Positions 1 to 12,920 of a DNA stretch of 64,000 nt are shown piece after piece. Within the stretch, counting starts at the first letter, position 1. Each line of letters opens with the position of its first letter. A program made the position numbers and the translations under genes. The DNA is from Axinella damicornis (taxonomy: Eukaryota > Porifera > Demospongiae > Axinellida > Axinellidae): assembly GCA_963931865.1 (NCBI GenBank), contig OZ007507.1:18643523-18707522 (forward strand), in the 5' to 3' direction. The notes below the pieces were generated by a model, which searched no databases, was not told the origin of the DNA, and saw nothing but the letters and a program-made list of their open reading frames with translations.

Positions 1-922
1 GAATACGGTTTCTGTTACTTCAGCATCCCCTTCAATCCACTCAGACCACGAGTCAGCATTATCAGGACTGTCCTGCCCACAACTGACTTCAGCATTTTCA
101 AACACAACTGCTCTCTGCTCAATGAGCTGTGGCTGCTGCCCAGGTAGTGACATTGCATTTGGTGGAGACAATGGAAGAGACAACCATAGTTGGCTTGCGG
201 CTAGTGGTGGTACACCTGATTGAAGCAAATCAAGAGTGTCTGTTACTTGTCTATTTTGAATGACCATCAACTTCCGCACCTGATGAATTGCGGCTGGTGG
301 TTCGTCAATTGTCGCATCAACTTCCTCTGTCAGTGAATCCAACTGGTGTTGAACAGCTCTATGAGAATTACAGCCACGAGAGCGCAAAGTATCTGAGGCT
401 TCTGTGGAGAGTGTTGCTGTTGATTTTGGTGGGTATGTGGAGCTTGTTGATACGAGATGTCGCTCTCTTTGATAAGTGTCACTGCTGGAGCCTTGCACAT
501 GGTGGTGTTTGTTTTTGTGGTGAGATGACTGTGCATAAGAGTCCATTCTGCAAGTCAGTGTATAAAACCACTTCTTCCATTCGTTGCGAACGTCCTGTGA
601 TCTTAGAACACGTAGGACAAAATCAGCAGCCCCTGTGTGCCAACAAGGATAGTGAAGAGGTATACATTAGGCAACCTAACTTCTGGTGGTAGACTGGTGG
701 TTCCAAGAAGCCCAAATCCAACCAAGCCCAAACGTGACGGCCAGAATCAGTCCGATTAGTGCATTTTTCCTAAATTCACTCTTTTTGCCACCATCTTTTG
801 TAGCAGTGTGTCTACAGCTGATCGAGTGCATTATCAACACGAACATAGCAAAGTTGAAGATGTATATCACAGCAAAGGGTGCCACGACTCCAATGTAGAA
901 TGGGAAGTCATTTGGAAAGCAA
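1..922 (-). pseudogene. Orphan copy of GPCR terminal exon, cut by window edge
   Basis: Leftmost copy, lacking the last codons (outside the window). Same 2-bp deletion near 715 and otherwise the same sequence as 6000..6921. Confidence 0.87.
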
Positions 923-1555
923 CTGCAGTATTAGGGGAAAGTAGATACATCATCACAGGTTGAAACTGAAGTGCATAGTGCTCACAAAGTTGAAAGTGGT
1001 TGCTCAATAGTGCATAATTCTGCAAATGATACTATTTTGACAGCTGCAAATTGCACTCACACAAGTGACACAGTCACTACGCTAATTTCCATACAAGGAG
1101 TGGAGCAGTGATAGTCTAGCCTAATTCCCTGGCCCCCACCCAGCTTTACCAGCGGGGGCATAGGAACGAGGCTCGTTTTCAAATGGCTTCCTAATGTTGA
1201 AGTCAGTCAGTTGAAACATGTTTCACCCCAAGGTATGCATAATTATGCGTAATTTAATTGGCTCAGCAGAGGACTCGAGCTCCAGCTCGAGACAAACAAC
1301 TACAAATTGAGGTAAAGGAGTACTGCAATAATGTAACTTCCTGGGTGTTTACATTCTGTTGTCCTTCCCCATAGTGCCACATGGCAACTAGCATCATGCA
1401 TTATTATAAGCTGTCAATAACCAGTTGTCTTCAGTTTTCACTGCTCCTGGTTATCATACCATTGCTTTTATATACATGCATAGCTACAATGTTATCAGTT
1501 TCATAAAGTGAACATAACTATGCATCTATACTACGTGTTGTGCGAGTCTATTTTT

Positions 1556-1579
1556 GTCTCGGCGCCGAAGCGCCGAGAC
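1556..1579. repeat. GC-rich perfect hairpin
   Basis: GTCTCGGCG and CGCCGAGAC arms around CCGAAG, in DNA downstream of each ITIH_C copy; repeated at 7,555, 13,554 and about 26,798. Function unknown. Confidence 0.6.
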
Positions 1580-2145
1580 ACAGTGCTACGTCTCTCCACA
1601 TAGCTGGAGCGCATGCGCGACGGATTTGCATGTGGCCGCACCCTACTGTACTACACAACTGAAGACACAGACACGATCATGTGAGATTTCAGCAAGAGAG
1701 GCTAAAACAGCAAGAAATCGGATTACAAGGTATACGCGAGATTGATCGTCTGAGGAGCGCCAAGAACGCAGACTTGAAGAACGTTGGGAGGTACCAATGC
1801 AAGCAATATAGATGGGTTTTCTGGCCTTGTCTCCTAGCTGGTGCACATACATACTACACACTATATCTGTACTGCAGTATAGGATTCTAGCTGATAATCT
1901 ATGAGAGGTGTTTTACAGTGGCTATAGCAGGATGCTGACTCCTATAAATACCTCCCGAAAACTTCATTTAATCCATGACAATAATATTATATCACTTGTT
2001 AGATAAACAGTATGCGTAAAGATATCACACACAAAGGCAATTCACACAACCAACTCATTGATGTCAGTCCTAATGGCTGATCACAAGCCCTATACAGCAA
2101 TCACTGAGGAATGTCTTACTTCCTAATCTAATCATTACTTGACTG

Positions 2146-3296
2146 TTAAACTTCCTGCTTCTTTGGCTTGAACTTGAACTTGAAAGAGAGGACGTCGTCA
2201 ACCAGGTAGTCAAGGTAGTGTCCCTGGATGAGCTTCTTGCCCTGGTAGCCAGGGTTCATGGCTGCCCAGCAGAGCTGATCATCAGGAGTCTCCCTCTCCA
2301 TGAAGCTCCAGACCGGCTTCCTCATCACTGGCACTGGGTCCATGTCTGGCCCAAGCAGCAGCAGCTTTCGAGACTCATCAATCTCAACTCCATCACGGAA
2401 GAACTGACCTGTAATTGGTGGGCATTAACCTGCCTTGATTTTTGTGCTAGTATACATCTATATTTAGCATGGAATCCAGGCAGTGTAATAAATTATACTT
2501 ACCAATGAGCCCATGTGAGTCTTTGGGCTGTTCGTTCACTTTATTCCAGACTATGTCAAGATGAAACTTCTTGAATCTCACTGTGAGGCTCAGGCCAATA
2601 TCGCGCAGGTCCACATGCACTACTGGGTGCTCTGGCTTTGAGGCAAATTCTGTGACGCTTAGTTTGCCCCTGCTAAATATCAGGCTTTCGGTCTTTTGGG
2701 CCAACAATGTGACCTTGTCTCCGATGTAGATCTTTTTCCCACTAGCATCGAATCGTAGCTTTGTGATGTTGGAGTGTTTGTATTGCGTGCCTCTCACCAC
2801 GACTCCCAGTGATCCAATCCAGGTAATCTCCTCCCTCTTAGGGTCTTGGACAAACAAAGCATTCATGTGCATCTGCTTGTTGCTGATGAGGTTGAAGGGG
2901 AACCCACTTTGTCCGTGCACTGTAAAACACAGCAGCTGCCCTGTTGGTAGAAGGATGCTGTAGTGCGGATCTAAGACCATAGTCCCTGTGAGGAATCAGA
3001 GGACAGCTGTAGTACAATCAGGAATCAGTACATCAGTTAGGTGACGGAAGTATGCCCATGTACTGCATAATTAATTAACCCTTTCATCTCTGAGAGTTCC
3101 AAAGCAGTTGACAGCATTAACCATCTCAACTAAGCCCATTACACTAGTCTTATACAATCTAGTAGTTGACCTGCTTAGAAATTGAATATTAGATGCATGT
3201 GAAGGATTGAAAGTACAGAAATTCTGAATTGACAGATCTCTGGTGAAAGGGTTAAAATACCTCCTGATGTTGACGATGTGGGAGTTGGAGAAACAA
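2146..3296 (-). pseudogene. 5'-truncated Ig-ITIH_C copy (linker plus ITIH_C exons only)
   Basis: Exons 3261..3296, 2503..2985 and 2146..2408, matching the copy one tandem unit to the right. Reading frames for DPHYSILLPTG through KPKKQEV are intact, but signal and Ig exons are absent; homology to gene A breaks near 3,365. Confidence 0.8.
3075..3255. mobile_element. 181-bp MITE with TTAACCCTTTCA/TGAAAGGGTTAA ends
   Basis: Terminal inverted repeats TTAACCCTTTCATC and GGTGAAAGGGTTAA bound a non-coding segment between the linker exon and the first ITIH_C exon. Present at the same place in every duplicon (9074-9254, 15073-15253, about 28,347-28,528), so older than the duplications. Confidence 0.65.
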
Positions 3297-3520
3297 CTGT
3301 AGATTGGAGGGAGAAGCCATCCATAGCACCAGGAGCATATGAAAGAGGTACAGCAGTATACGAGAATAATAGCTACGAAAAACTAAACTCCCGAAAATTT
3401 TGAAACAATAATACCAGTAGCTAGCTATATGCTTTTACGGCCCCAAAAATACCGCATGTGCCATGGCCACGTATTTTTGTTCAACAAGGGCTAAGTCTGA
3501 TCCTAGGGTAGATTCTGTAA

Positions 3521-4089
3521 GGTAAGGCGGGGTAACTTGGAACGGGGGGGGGGGGGGGGGGTAACTTGGAACCATGTTTTTCTACCACTGAGAAGATGAG
3601 GTTCAAGCTCAGACTTGATACGTACAAACTACTATCCCAGCTTAACACTTGCACCAAGTCTTAAAGTCTGAAGTCCTATCACACGGGAGCCAGCTAGCTT
3701 TGAGTCTTCTATTTCTATTTCAATTTTTCTGAAAGTGGAAACTTACCAGCATGAGTCAGCAGGATCAGATCGGTGCAAAGTGACTTAACTACCCATCGGA
3801 AAACTAGCACTGGGGCTGAACTGGTGCAAAGCAACAGGATTTTTAGCTACACTCCTATTTTGCATTGTGTAGCTAGCTACTGTTCCAAGTTACCCCACCC
3901 ACTAATTTTGTTGTGCCTTGATGTTTGGCTACATTGCAAAGGAACAACAGCAGCTAGAGCTATGAAATTTGCAGTGTAGATGGAGGAACGACTGTGCTAT
4001 CTTCTGAACTTTACCGCAAGTCTCTATCTGCTTCCAGTCGGAAATTAGCTGATTTCTTGAAATTTGTTCCAAGTTACCCCGCTTTATCT
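3521..4089. mobile_element. 569-bp non-autonomous element with TAA target duplication
   Basis: Ends are inverted repeats around GGGGTAACTTGGAAC (left) and GTTCCAAGTTACCCC (right). It is flanked by TAA at 3518-3520 and 4090-4092. The empty site GATTCTGTAATTGTCGC is present at about 22,950 and 33,252. A 3-bp TAA duplication with GG-ended terminal repeats points to the PIF/Harbinger group. No transposase ORF. An 18-G run sits near the left end. Confidence 0.85.
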
Positions 4090-4092
4090 TAA

Positions 4093-4325
4093 TTGTCGCT
4101 GTCACACACAGACAATTTGCCATTCGTCTTATTGAAGCCAATGCCAGAAGGGCATTTGAACTGTAGTGAATGATTTATACTGCATGCGCAAACAAACCTC
4201 CAATCTGACACGGCAGTTACAATGGTCCTCTACATAGATGTTGTCATCATCATCCACAGTGAGTCTGACACAAGCAGGATAGTCGAAACCGAACTGGCTC
4301 TCAGTTGATAACTGTCCGGTCGGTC
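4093..4325 (-). pseudogene. NHL-repeat gene relic (unit 1)
   Basis: Two exon-like blocks on the minus strand: FGFDYPACVRLTVDDDDNIY then VEDHCNCRVRLE (about 4,195-4,325), and FKCPSGIGFNKTNGKLSVCD (about 4,093-4,160). The P-x-G-I and D-x-D-N-I-Y-V-x-D patterns are those of NHL repeats. The second block is cut by the 569-bp element. No complete gene. Confidence 0.6.
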
Positions 4326-5972
4326 ACGCGATGTCGTGATGAACTCTGGGGAAGCCAGACCCTCGCACGCGCGTGTGTGATGGTCTGGCTTCGCCAGACT
4401 ATATGCATGCGCGAAGCAATCGGTTTTGTCCGGCAGCGCTTCGTAGTTCGGCTATTTCATAACTATTCATAACATTGGCTCCACCTCTTCGTGACCTCAG
4501 CGTCCCACCAAGAACAGGACACGTAGTGTATTTGGAAACTTCATGCTTCGAGATGACCGCTACACGATTTATGTACTTCACTGTATGCACGTTATTGTAT
4601 ACGGTAAGCGGTCACTCCCACACCTTGGATATGGCCATACACGAACACAGTATACGCGATAGCACCGCGAGATGTCACGTCGATTGTAGCTCCTGTAGAC
4701 ATATGCATTCCGCGCGGGGTATGTAGAATCCGTCCATGTATCGGAAAGATACAGGAGGGAATTAAATTTTCTGACAATAGCTACATGCAAAGTAGTGCGA
4801 CTATAGAGCAGGGGTGATTCCGGACGGGGGAGGGGGGGGTGTTGAAGGGAGGTGTTGCCGTGTTGAAGGGAGTGCATGGTTGGATCCACTGAGTGGTAAC
4901 AAACTGTGGCATGGTCACCGCAGACTCTCTCTTTTCCATCCCCCTGCAACTAGTGTACAGTGCTACTAACCTCCACTCAGACTCTCTCTTTTCCATCACC
5001 CTGCAACTAGTGTACAGTGCTACTAACCTCCACTGGCCTGCTGCTGCCCTTAATGACTCCCCATGTGGAAAGGCGAGGTTTCTTCGAATTCGAATTCTCC
5101 ACATTCAAGTTAATTTCCATTCTATAATAATTATAATACTGTGTAATTCTACTGAACATTCAAACTAGGCATGATACCAATATTATCCTGCAAAGCTTTC
5201 AACAAGCGAAAGTTCATGCATGTATATAGCTAGAGGCTGGGATTCAAGCGGTGTCGCTTCATCTCAATCTGTCAAAGCAGCACACTGAGATACACGACAT
5301 CATAAAATAATAATTGTACTAGTGTTTCTGTCACCACAATAAATACATGAGAAATTCTGTATCTCTGAAATCCATTACCAATTTTTGATTTAAACAAACA
5401 CCTTAGAATGCTGTGTCCATACAGTAACTGTTGTTGAAGAAATTCAGAGTAGCTAGTTAAAATTGTATAGCTATAGTGAAATGTAACTACAGTGCTATTT
5501 CTCCGTTTTTCTCTCTTCCAAATTGCAAAGCTGCACCGGAGGTCCAACTAGCAAAACATGCATCTAATATTCAAGGACCTAAACAAAGAGAGACAAGTGA
5601 ACAAAAACGCAAGTTGCTATATACAACGAAAGGTGACAAAGTGAACAAACTGCAATCATATGAAAAACAGAGGGGCAATTAATACGTACGTACATATATG
5701 TGCAAACAAGGTGGATACAATTAAGCTAAATCACAAGTGCAGATTATGTTTTACGTGTAGAGTGCACATTGTAATTACACCCATATAGTTTGTCAACTTG
5801 AAGTGGATATCATTTTCAGTTTCATAAATGCGTTGTGAACCAGGCTATTAATGTGACGGTAACTAAACCAAAATGTTAGCCATACAGCTAAAAAATGAAC
5901 CCCTACAAATGAAACTATTTGTAGCTATCTAAGTTCCACTTTAGCTTTCAATGTTCTACTGCTGTCCAAACT
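4326..5972. other. Spacer of the tandem unit
   Basis: Duplicon DNA without gene signals. Contains a CCAGACC...GGTCTGG foldback near 4,352-4,404 and a 56-57-bp direct tandem duplication (GCAACTAGTGTACAGTGCTA core) at about 4,920-5,033. Repeats at 10,325-11,971. Confidence 0.6.
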
Positions 5973-6921
5973 TTAGTTTGTTTCTGCACTGAAGTTGAAG
6001 AATACGGTTTCTGTTACTTCAGCATCCCCTTCAATCCACTCAGACCACGAGTCAGCATTATCAGGACTGTCCTGCCCACAACTGACTTCAGCATTTTCAA
6101 ACACAACTGCTCTCTGCTCAATGAGCTGTGGCTGCTGCCCAGGTAGTGACATTGCATTTGGTGGAGACAATGGAAGAGACAACCATAGTTGGCTTGCGGC
6201 TAGTGGTGGTACACCTGATTGAAGCAAATCAAGAGTGTCTGTTACTTGTCTATTTTGAATGACCATCAACTTCCGCACCTGATGAATTGCGGCTGGTGGT
6301 TCGTCAATTGTCGCATCAACTTCCTCTGTCAGTGAATCCAACTGGTGTTGAACAGCTCTATGAGAATTACAGCCACGAGAGCGCAAAGTATCTGAGGCTT
6401 CTGTGGAGAGTGTTGCTGTTGATTTTGGTGGGTATGTGGAGCTTGTTGATACGAGATGTCGCTCTCTTTGATAAGTGTCACTGCTGGAGCCTTGCACATG
6501 GTGGTGTTTGTTTTTGTGGTGAGATGACTGTGCATAAGAGTCCATTCTGCAAGTCAGTGTATAAAACCACTTCTTCCATTCGTTGCGAACGTCCTGTGAT
6601 CTTAGAACACGTAGGACAAAATCAGCAGCCCCTGTGTGCCAACAAGGATAGTGAAGAGGTATACATTAGGCAACCTAACTTCTGGTGGTAGACTGGTGGT
6701 TCCAAGAAGCCCAAATCCAACCAAGCCCAAACGTGACGGCCAGAATCAGTCCGATTAGTGCATTTTTCCTAAATTCACTCTTTTTGCCACCATCTTTTGT
6801 AGCAGTGTGTCTACAGCTGATCGAGTGCATTATCAACACGAACATAGCAAAGTTGAAGATGTATATCACAGCAAAGGGTGCCACGACTCCAATGTAGAAT
6901 GGGAAGTCATTTGGAAAGCAA
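5973..6921 (-). pseudogene. Orphan copy of GPCR terminal exon (frameshift in TM6)
   Basis: Member of the 5,999-bp tandem unit. Carries the same 2-bp deletion near 6,714 as the copies at 12 kb and at the left edge, so the deletion came before the tandem amplification. Acceptor TACTGCAG is kept at its 5' end. Confidence 0.88.
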
Positions 6922-8144
6922 CTGCAGTATTAGGGGAAAGTAGATACATCATCACAGGTTGAAACTGAAGTGCATAGTGCTCACAAAGTTGAAAGTGGTT
7001 GCTCAATAGTGCATAATTCTGCAAATGATACTATTTTGACAGCTGCAAATTGCACTCACACAAGTGACACAGTCACTACGCTAATTTCCATACAAGGAGT
7101 GGAGCAGTGATAGTCTAGCCTAATTCCCTGGCCCCCACCCAGCTTTACCAGCGGGGGCATAGGAACGAGGCTCGTTTTCAAATGGCTTCCTAATGTTGAA
7201 GTCAGTCAGTTGAAACATGTTTCACCCCAAGGTATGCATAATTATGCGTAATTTAATTGGCTCAGCAGAGGACTCGAGCTCCAGCTCGAGACAAACAACT
7301 ACAAATTGAGGTAAAGGAGTACTGCAATAATGTAACTTCCTGGGTGTTTACATTCTGTTGTCCTTCCCCATAGTGCCACATGGCAACTAGCATCATGCAT
7401 TATTATAAGCTGTCAATAACCAGTTGTCTTCAGTTTTCACTGCTCCTGGTTATCATACCATTGCTTTTATATACATGCATAGCTACAATGTTATCAGTTT
7501 CATAAAGTGAACATAACTATGCATCTATACTACGTGTTGTGCGAGTCTATTTTTGTCTCGGCGCCGAAGCGCCGAGACACAGTGCTACGTCTCTCCACAT
7601 AGCTGGAGCGCATGCGCGACGGATTTGCATGTGGCCGCACCCTACTGTACTACACAACTGAAGACACAGACACGATCATGTGAGATTTCAGCAAGAGAGG
7701 CTAAAACAGCAAGAAATCGGATTACAAGGTATACGCGAGATTGATCGTCTGAGGAGCGCCAAGAACGCAGACTTGAAGAACGTTGGGAGGTACCAATGCA
7801 AGCAATATAGATGGGTTTTCTGGCCTTGTCTCCTAGCTGGTGCACATACATACTACACACTATATCTGTACTGCAGTATAGGATTCTAGCTGATAATCTA
7901 TGAGAGGTGTTTTACAGTGGCTATAGCAGGATGCTGACTCCTATAAATACCTCCCGAAAACTTCATTTAATCCATGACAATAATATTATATCACTTGTTA
8001 GATAAACAGTATGCGTAAAGATATCACACACAAAGGCAATTCACACAACCAACTCATTGATGTCAGTCCTAATGGCTGATCACAAGCCCTATACAGCAAT
8101 CACTGAGGAATGTCTTACTTCCTAATCTAATCATTACTTGACTG

Positions 8145-9295
8145 TTAAACTTCCTGCTTCTTTGGCTTGAACTTGAACTTGAAAGAGAGGACGTCGTCAA
8201 CCAGGTAGTCAAGGTAGTGTCCCTGGATGAGCTTCTTGCCCTGGTAGCCAGGGTTCATGGCTGCCCAGCAGAGCTGATCATCAGGAGTCTCCCTCTCCAT
8301 GAAGCTCCAGACCGGCTTCCTCATCACTGGCACTGGGTCCATGTCTGGCCCAAGCAGCAGCAGCTTTCGAGACTCATCAATCTCAACTCCATCACGGAAG
8401 AACTGACCTGTAATTGGTGGGCATTAACCTGCCTTGATTTTTGTGCTAGTATACATCTATATTTAGCATGGAATCCAGGCAGTGTAATAAATTATACTTA
8501 CCAATGAGCCCATGTGAGTCTTTGGGCTGTTCGTTCACTTTATTCCAGACTATGTCAAGATGAAACTTCTTGAATCTCACTGTGAGGCTCAGGCCAATAT
8601 CGCGCAGGTCCACATGCACTACTGGGTGCTCTGGCTTTGAGGCAAATTCTGTGACGCTTAGTTTGCCCCTGCTAAATATCAGGCTTTCGGTCTTTTGGGC
8701 CAACAATGTGACCTTGTCTCCGATGTAGATCTTTTTCCCACTAGCATCGAATCGTAGCTTTGTGATGTTGGAGTGTTTGTATTGCGTGCCTCTCACCACG
8801 ACTCCCAGTGATCCAATCCAGGTAATCTCCTCCCTCTTAGGGTCTTGGACAAACAAAGCATTCATGTGCATCTGCTTGTTGCTGATGAGGTTGAAGGGGA
8901 ACCCACTTTGTCCGTGCACTGTAAAACACAGCAGCTGCCCTGTTGGTAGAAGGATGCTGTAGTGCGGATCTAAGACCATAGTCCCTGTGAGGAATCAGAG
9001 GACAGCTGTAGTACAATCAGGAATCAGTACATCAGTTAGGTGACGGAAGTATGCCCATGTACTGCATAATTAATTAACCCTTTCATCTCTGAGAGTTCCA
9101 AAGCAGTTGACAGCATTAACCATCTCAACTAAGCCCATTACACTAGTCTTATACAATCTAGTAGTTGACCTGCTTAGAAATTGAATATTAGATGCATGTG
9201 AAGGATTGAAAGTACAGAAATTCTGAATTGACAGATCTCTGGTGAAAGGGTTAAAATACCTCCTGATGTTGACGATGTGGGAGTTGGAGAAACAA
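8145..9295 (-). pseudogene. 5'-truncated Ig-ITIH_C copy (linker plus ITIH_C exons only)
   Basis: Exons 9260..9295 (linker), 8502..8984 and 8145..8407 match gene A in sequence and phase and are open. No signal or Ig exon lies upstream before the next GPCR-tail copy; homology to the genes breaks near 9,364. Read as a truncated copy. Use as an alternative 3' cassette of gene A by long-range splicing is conceivable but unsupported. Confidence 0.8.
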
Positions 9296-9519
9296 CTGTA
9301 GATTGGAGGGAGAAGCCATCCATAGCACCAGGAGCATATGAAAGAGGTACAGCAGTATACGAGAATAATAGCTACGAAAAACTAAACTCCCGAAAATTTT
9401 GAAACAATAATACCAGTAGCTAGCTATATGCTTTTACGGCCCCAAAAATACCGCATGTGCCATGGCCACGTATTTTTGTTCAACAAGGGCTAAGTCTGAT
9501 CCTAGGGTAGATTCTGTAA

Positions 9520-10088
9520 GGTAAGGCGGGGTAACTTGGAACGGGGGGGGGGGGGGGGGGTAACTTGGAACCATGTTTTTCTACCACTGAGAAGATGAGG
9601 TTCAAGCTCAGACTTGATACGTACAAACTACTATCCCAGCTTAACACTTGCACCAAGTCTTAAAGTCTGAAGTCCTATCACACGGGAGCCAGCTAGCTTT
9701 GAGTCTTCTATTTCTATTTCAATTTTTCTGAAAGTGGAAACTTACCAGCATGAGTCAGCAGGATCAGATCGGTGCAAAGTGACTTAACTACCCATCGGAA
9801 AACTAGCACTGGGGCTGAACTGGTGCAAAGCAACAGGATTTTTAGCTACACTCCTATTTTGCATTGTGTAGCTAGCTACTGTTCCAAGTTACCCCACCCA
9901 CTAATTTTGTTGTGCCTTGATGTTTGGCTACATTGCAAAGGAACAACAGCAGCTAGAGCTATGAAATTTGCAGTGTAGATGGAGGAACGACTGTGCTATC
10001 TTCTGAACTTTACCGCAAGTCTCTATCTGCTTCCAGTCGGAAATTAGCTGATTTCTTGAAATTTGTTCCAAGTTACCCCGCTTTATCT
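9520..10088. mobile_element. 569-bp non-autonomous element, second tandem copy
   Basis: The same element in the second 5,999-bp unit, flanked by TAA at 9517-9519 and 10089-10091. Confidence 0.85.
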
Positions 10089-10091
10089 TAA

Positions 10092-10324
10092 TTGTCGCTG
10101 TCACACACAGACAATTTGCCATTCGTCTTATTGAAGCCAATGCCAGAAGGGCATTTGAACTGTAGTGAATGATTTATACTGCATGCGCAAACAAACCTCC
10201 AATCTGACACGGCAGTTACAATGGTCCTCTACATAGATGTTGTCATCATCATCCACAGTGAGTCTGACACAAGCAGGATAGTCGAAACCGAACTGGCTCT
10301 CAGTTGATAACTGTCCGGTCGGTC
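10092..10324 (-). pseudogene. NHL-repeat gene relic (unit 2)
   Basis: Copy of the previous relic in the second tandem unit, interrupted at the same place by the 569-bp element. Confidence 0.6.
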
Positions 10325-11971
10325 ACGCGATGTCGTGATGAACTCTGGGGAAGCCAGACCCTCGCACGCGCGTGTGTGATGGTCTGGCTTCGCCAGACTA
10401 TATGCATGCGCGAAGCAATCGGTTTTGTCCGGCAGCGCTTCGTAGTTCGGCTATTTCATAACTATTCATAACATTGGCTCCACCTCTTCGTGACCTCAGC
10501 GTCCCACCAAGAACAGGACACGTAGTGTATTTGGAAACTTCATGCTTCGAGATGACCGCTACACGATTTATGTACTTCACTGTATGCACGTTATTGTATA
10601 CGGTAAGCGGTCACTCCCACACCTTGGATATGGCCATACACGAACACAGTATACGCGATAGCACCGCGAGATGTCACGTCGATTGTAGCTCCTGTAGACA
10701 TATGCATTCCGCGCGGGGTATGTAGAATCCGTCCATGTATCGGAAAGATACAGGAGGGAATTAAATTTTCTGACAATAGCTACATGCAAAGTAGTGCGAC
10801 TATAGAGCAGGGGTGATTCCGGACGGGGGAGGGGGGGGTGTTGAAGGGAGGTGTTGCCGTGTTGAAGGGAGTGCATGGTTGGATCCACTGAGTGGTAACA
10901 AACTGTGGCATGGTCACCGCAGACTCTCTCTTTTCCATCCCCCTGCAACTAGTGTACAGTGCTACTAACCTCCACTCAGACTCTCTCTTTTCCATCACCC
11001 TGCAACTAGTGTACAGTGCTACTAACCTCCACTGGCCTGCTGCTGCCCTTAATGACTCCCCATGTGGAAAGGCGAGGTTTCTTCGAATTCGAATTCTCCA
11101 CATTCAAGTTAATTTCCATTCTATAATAATTATAATACTGTGTAATTCTACTGAACATTCAAACTAGGCATGATACCAATATTATCCTGCAAAGCTTTCA
11201 ACAAGCGAAAGTTCATGCATGTATATAGCTAGAGGCTGGGATTCAAGCGGTGTCGCTTCATCTCAATCTGTCAAAGCAGCACACTGAGATACACGACATC
11301 ATAAAATAATAATTGTACTAGTGTTTCTGTCACCACAATAAATACATGAGAAATTCTGTATCTCTGAAATCCATTACCAATTTTTGATTTAAACAAACAC
11401 CTTAGAATGCTGTGTCCATACAGTAACTGTTGTTGAAGAAATTCAGAGTAGCTAGTTAAAATTGTATAGCTATAGTGAAATGTAACTACAGTGCTATTTC
11501 TCCGTTTTTCTCTCTTCCAAATTGCAAAGCTGCACCGGAGGTCCAACTAGCAAAACATGCATCTAATATTCAAGGACCTAAACAAAGAGAGACAAGTGAA
11601 CAAAAACGCAAGTTGCTATATACAACGAAAGGTGACAAAGTGAACAAACTGCAATCATATGAAAAACAGAGGGGCAATTAATACGTACGTACATATATGT
11701 GCAAACAAGGTGGATACAATTAAGCTAAATCACAAGTGCAGATTATGTTTTACGTGTAGAGTGCACATTGTAATTACACCCATATAGTTTGTCAACTTGA
11801 AGTGGATATCATTTTCAGTTTCATAAATGCGTTGTGAACCAGGCTATTAATGTGACGGTAACTAAACCAAAATGTTAGCCATACAGCTAAAAAATGAACC
11901 CCTACAAATGAAACTATTTGTAGCTATCTAAGTTCCACTTTAGCTTTCAATGTTCTACTGCTGTCCAAACT

Positions 11972-12920
11972 TTAGTTTGTTTCTGCACTGAAGTTGAAGA
12001 ATACGGTTTCTGTTACTTCAGCATCCCCTTCAATCCACTCAGACCACGAGTCAGCATTATCAGGACTGTCCTGCCCACAACTGACTTCAGCATTTTCAAA
12101 CACAACTGCTCTCTGCTCAATGAGCTGTGGCTGCTGCCCAGGTAGTGACATTGCATTTGGTGGAGACAATGGAAGAGACAACCGTAGTTGGCTTGCGGCT
12201 AGTGGTGGTACACCTGATTGAAGCAAATCAAGAGTGTCTGTTACTTGTCTATTTTGAATGACCATCAACTTCCGCACCTGATGAATTGCGGCTGGTGGTT
12301 CGTCAATTGTCGCATCAACTTCCTCTGTCAGTGAATCCAACTGGTGTTGAACAGCTCTATGAGAATTACAGCCACGAGAGCGCAAAGTATCTGAGGCTTC
12401 TGTGGAGAGTGTTGCTGTTGATTTTGGTGGGTATGTGGAGCTTGTTGATACGAGATGTCGCTCTCTTTGATAAGTGTCACTGCTGGAGCCTTGCACATGG
12501 TGGTGTTTGTTTTTGTGGTGAGATGACTGTGCATAAGAGTCCATTCTGCAAGTCAGTGTATAAAACCACTTCTTCCATTCGTTGCGAACGTCCTGTGATC
12601 TTAGAACACGTAGGACAAAATCAGCAGCCCCTGTGTGCCAACAAGGATAGTGAAGAGGTATACATTAGGCAACCTAACTTCTGGTGGTAGACTGGTGGTT
12701 CCAAGAAGCCCAAATCCAACCAAGCCCAAACGTGACGGCCAGAATCAGTCCGATTAGTGCATTTTTCCTAAATTCACTCTTTTTGCCACCATCTTTTGTA
12801 GCAGTGTGTCTACAGCTGATCGAGTGCATTATCAACACGAACATAGCAAAGTTGAAGATGTATATCACAGCAAAGGGTGCCACGACTCCAATGTAGAATG
12901 GGAAGTCATTTGGAAAGCAA
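11972..12920 (-). pseudogene. Orphan copy of GPCR terminal exon (frameshift in TM6)
   Basis: Same exon as 36045..36990. A 2-bp deletion near 12,713 changes GLGWIFGLLG into GLGWIWASWNHQ and shifts the frame at the end of TM6. The tail frame further on is still open (11,972-12,544). At 12,184 this copy has G (Arg codon) where the two copies to its left have A (Trp codon). Confidence 0.88.

Noticed and set aside
288..692. 134-codon plus-strand frame, repeated at 6,287 and 12,286
   Set aside because: It is antisense to the GPCR terminal exon copies and exists only because that minus-strand coding sequence is conserved; no start context, no domain.
2218..2508. Plus-strand 96-codon frame over the ITIH_C last exon, seen in all copies
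   Set aside because: Antisense shadow of the exon coding KPVWSFMERE to KPKKQEV; no domain.
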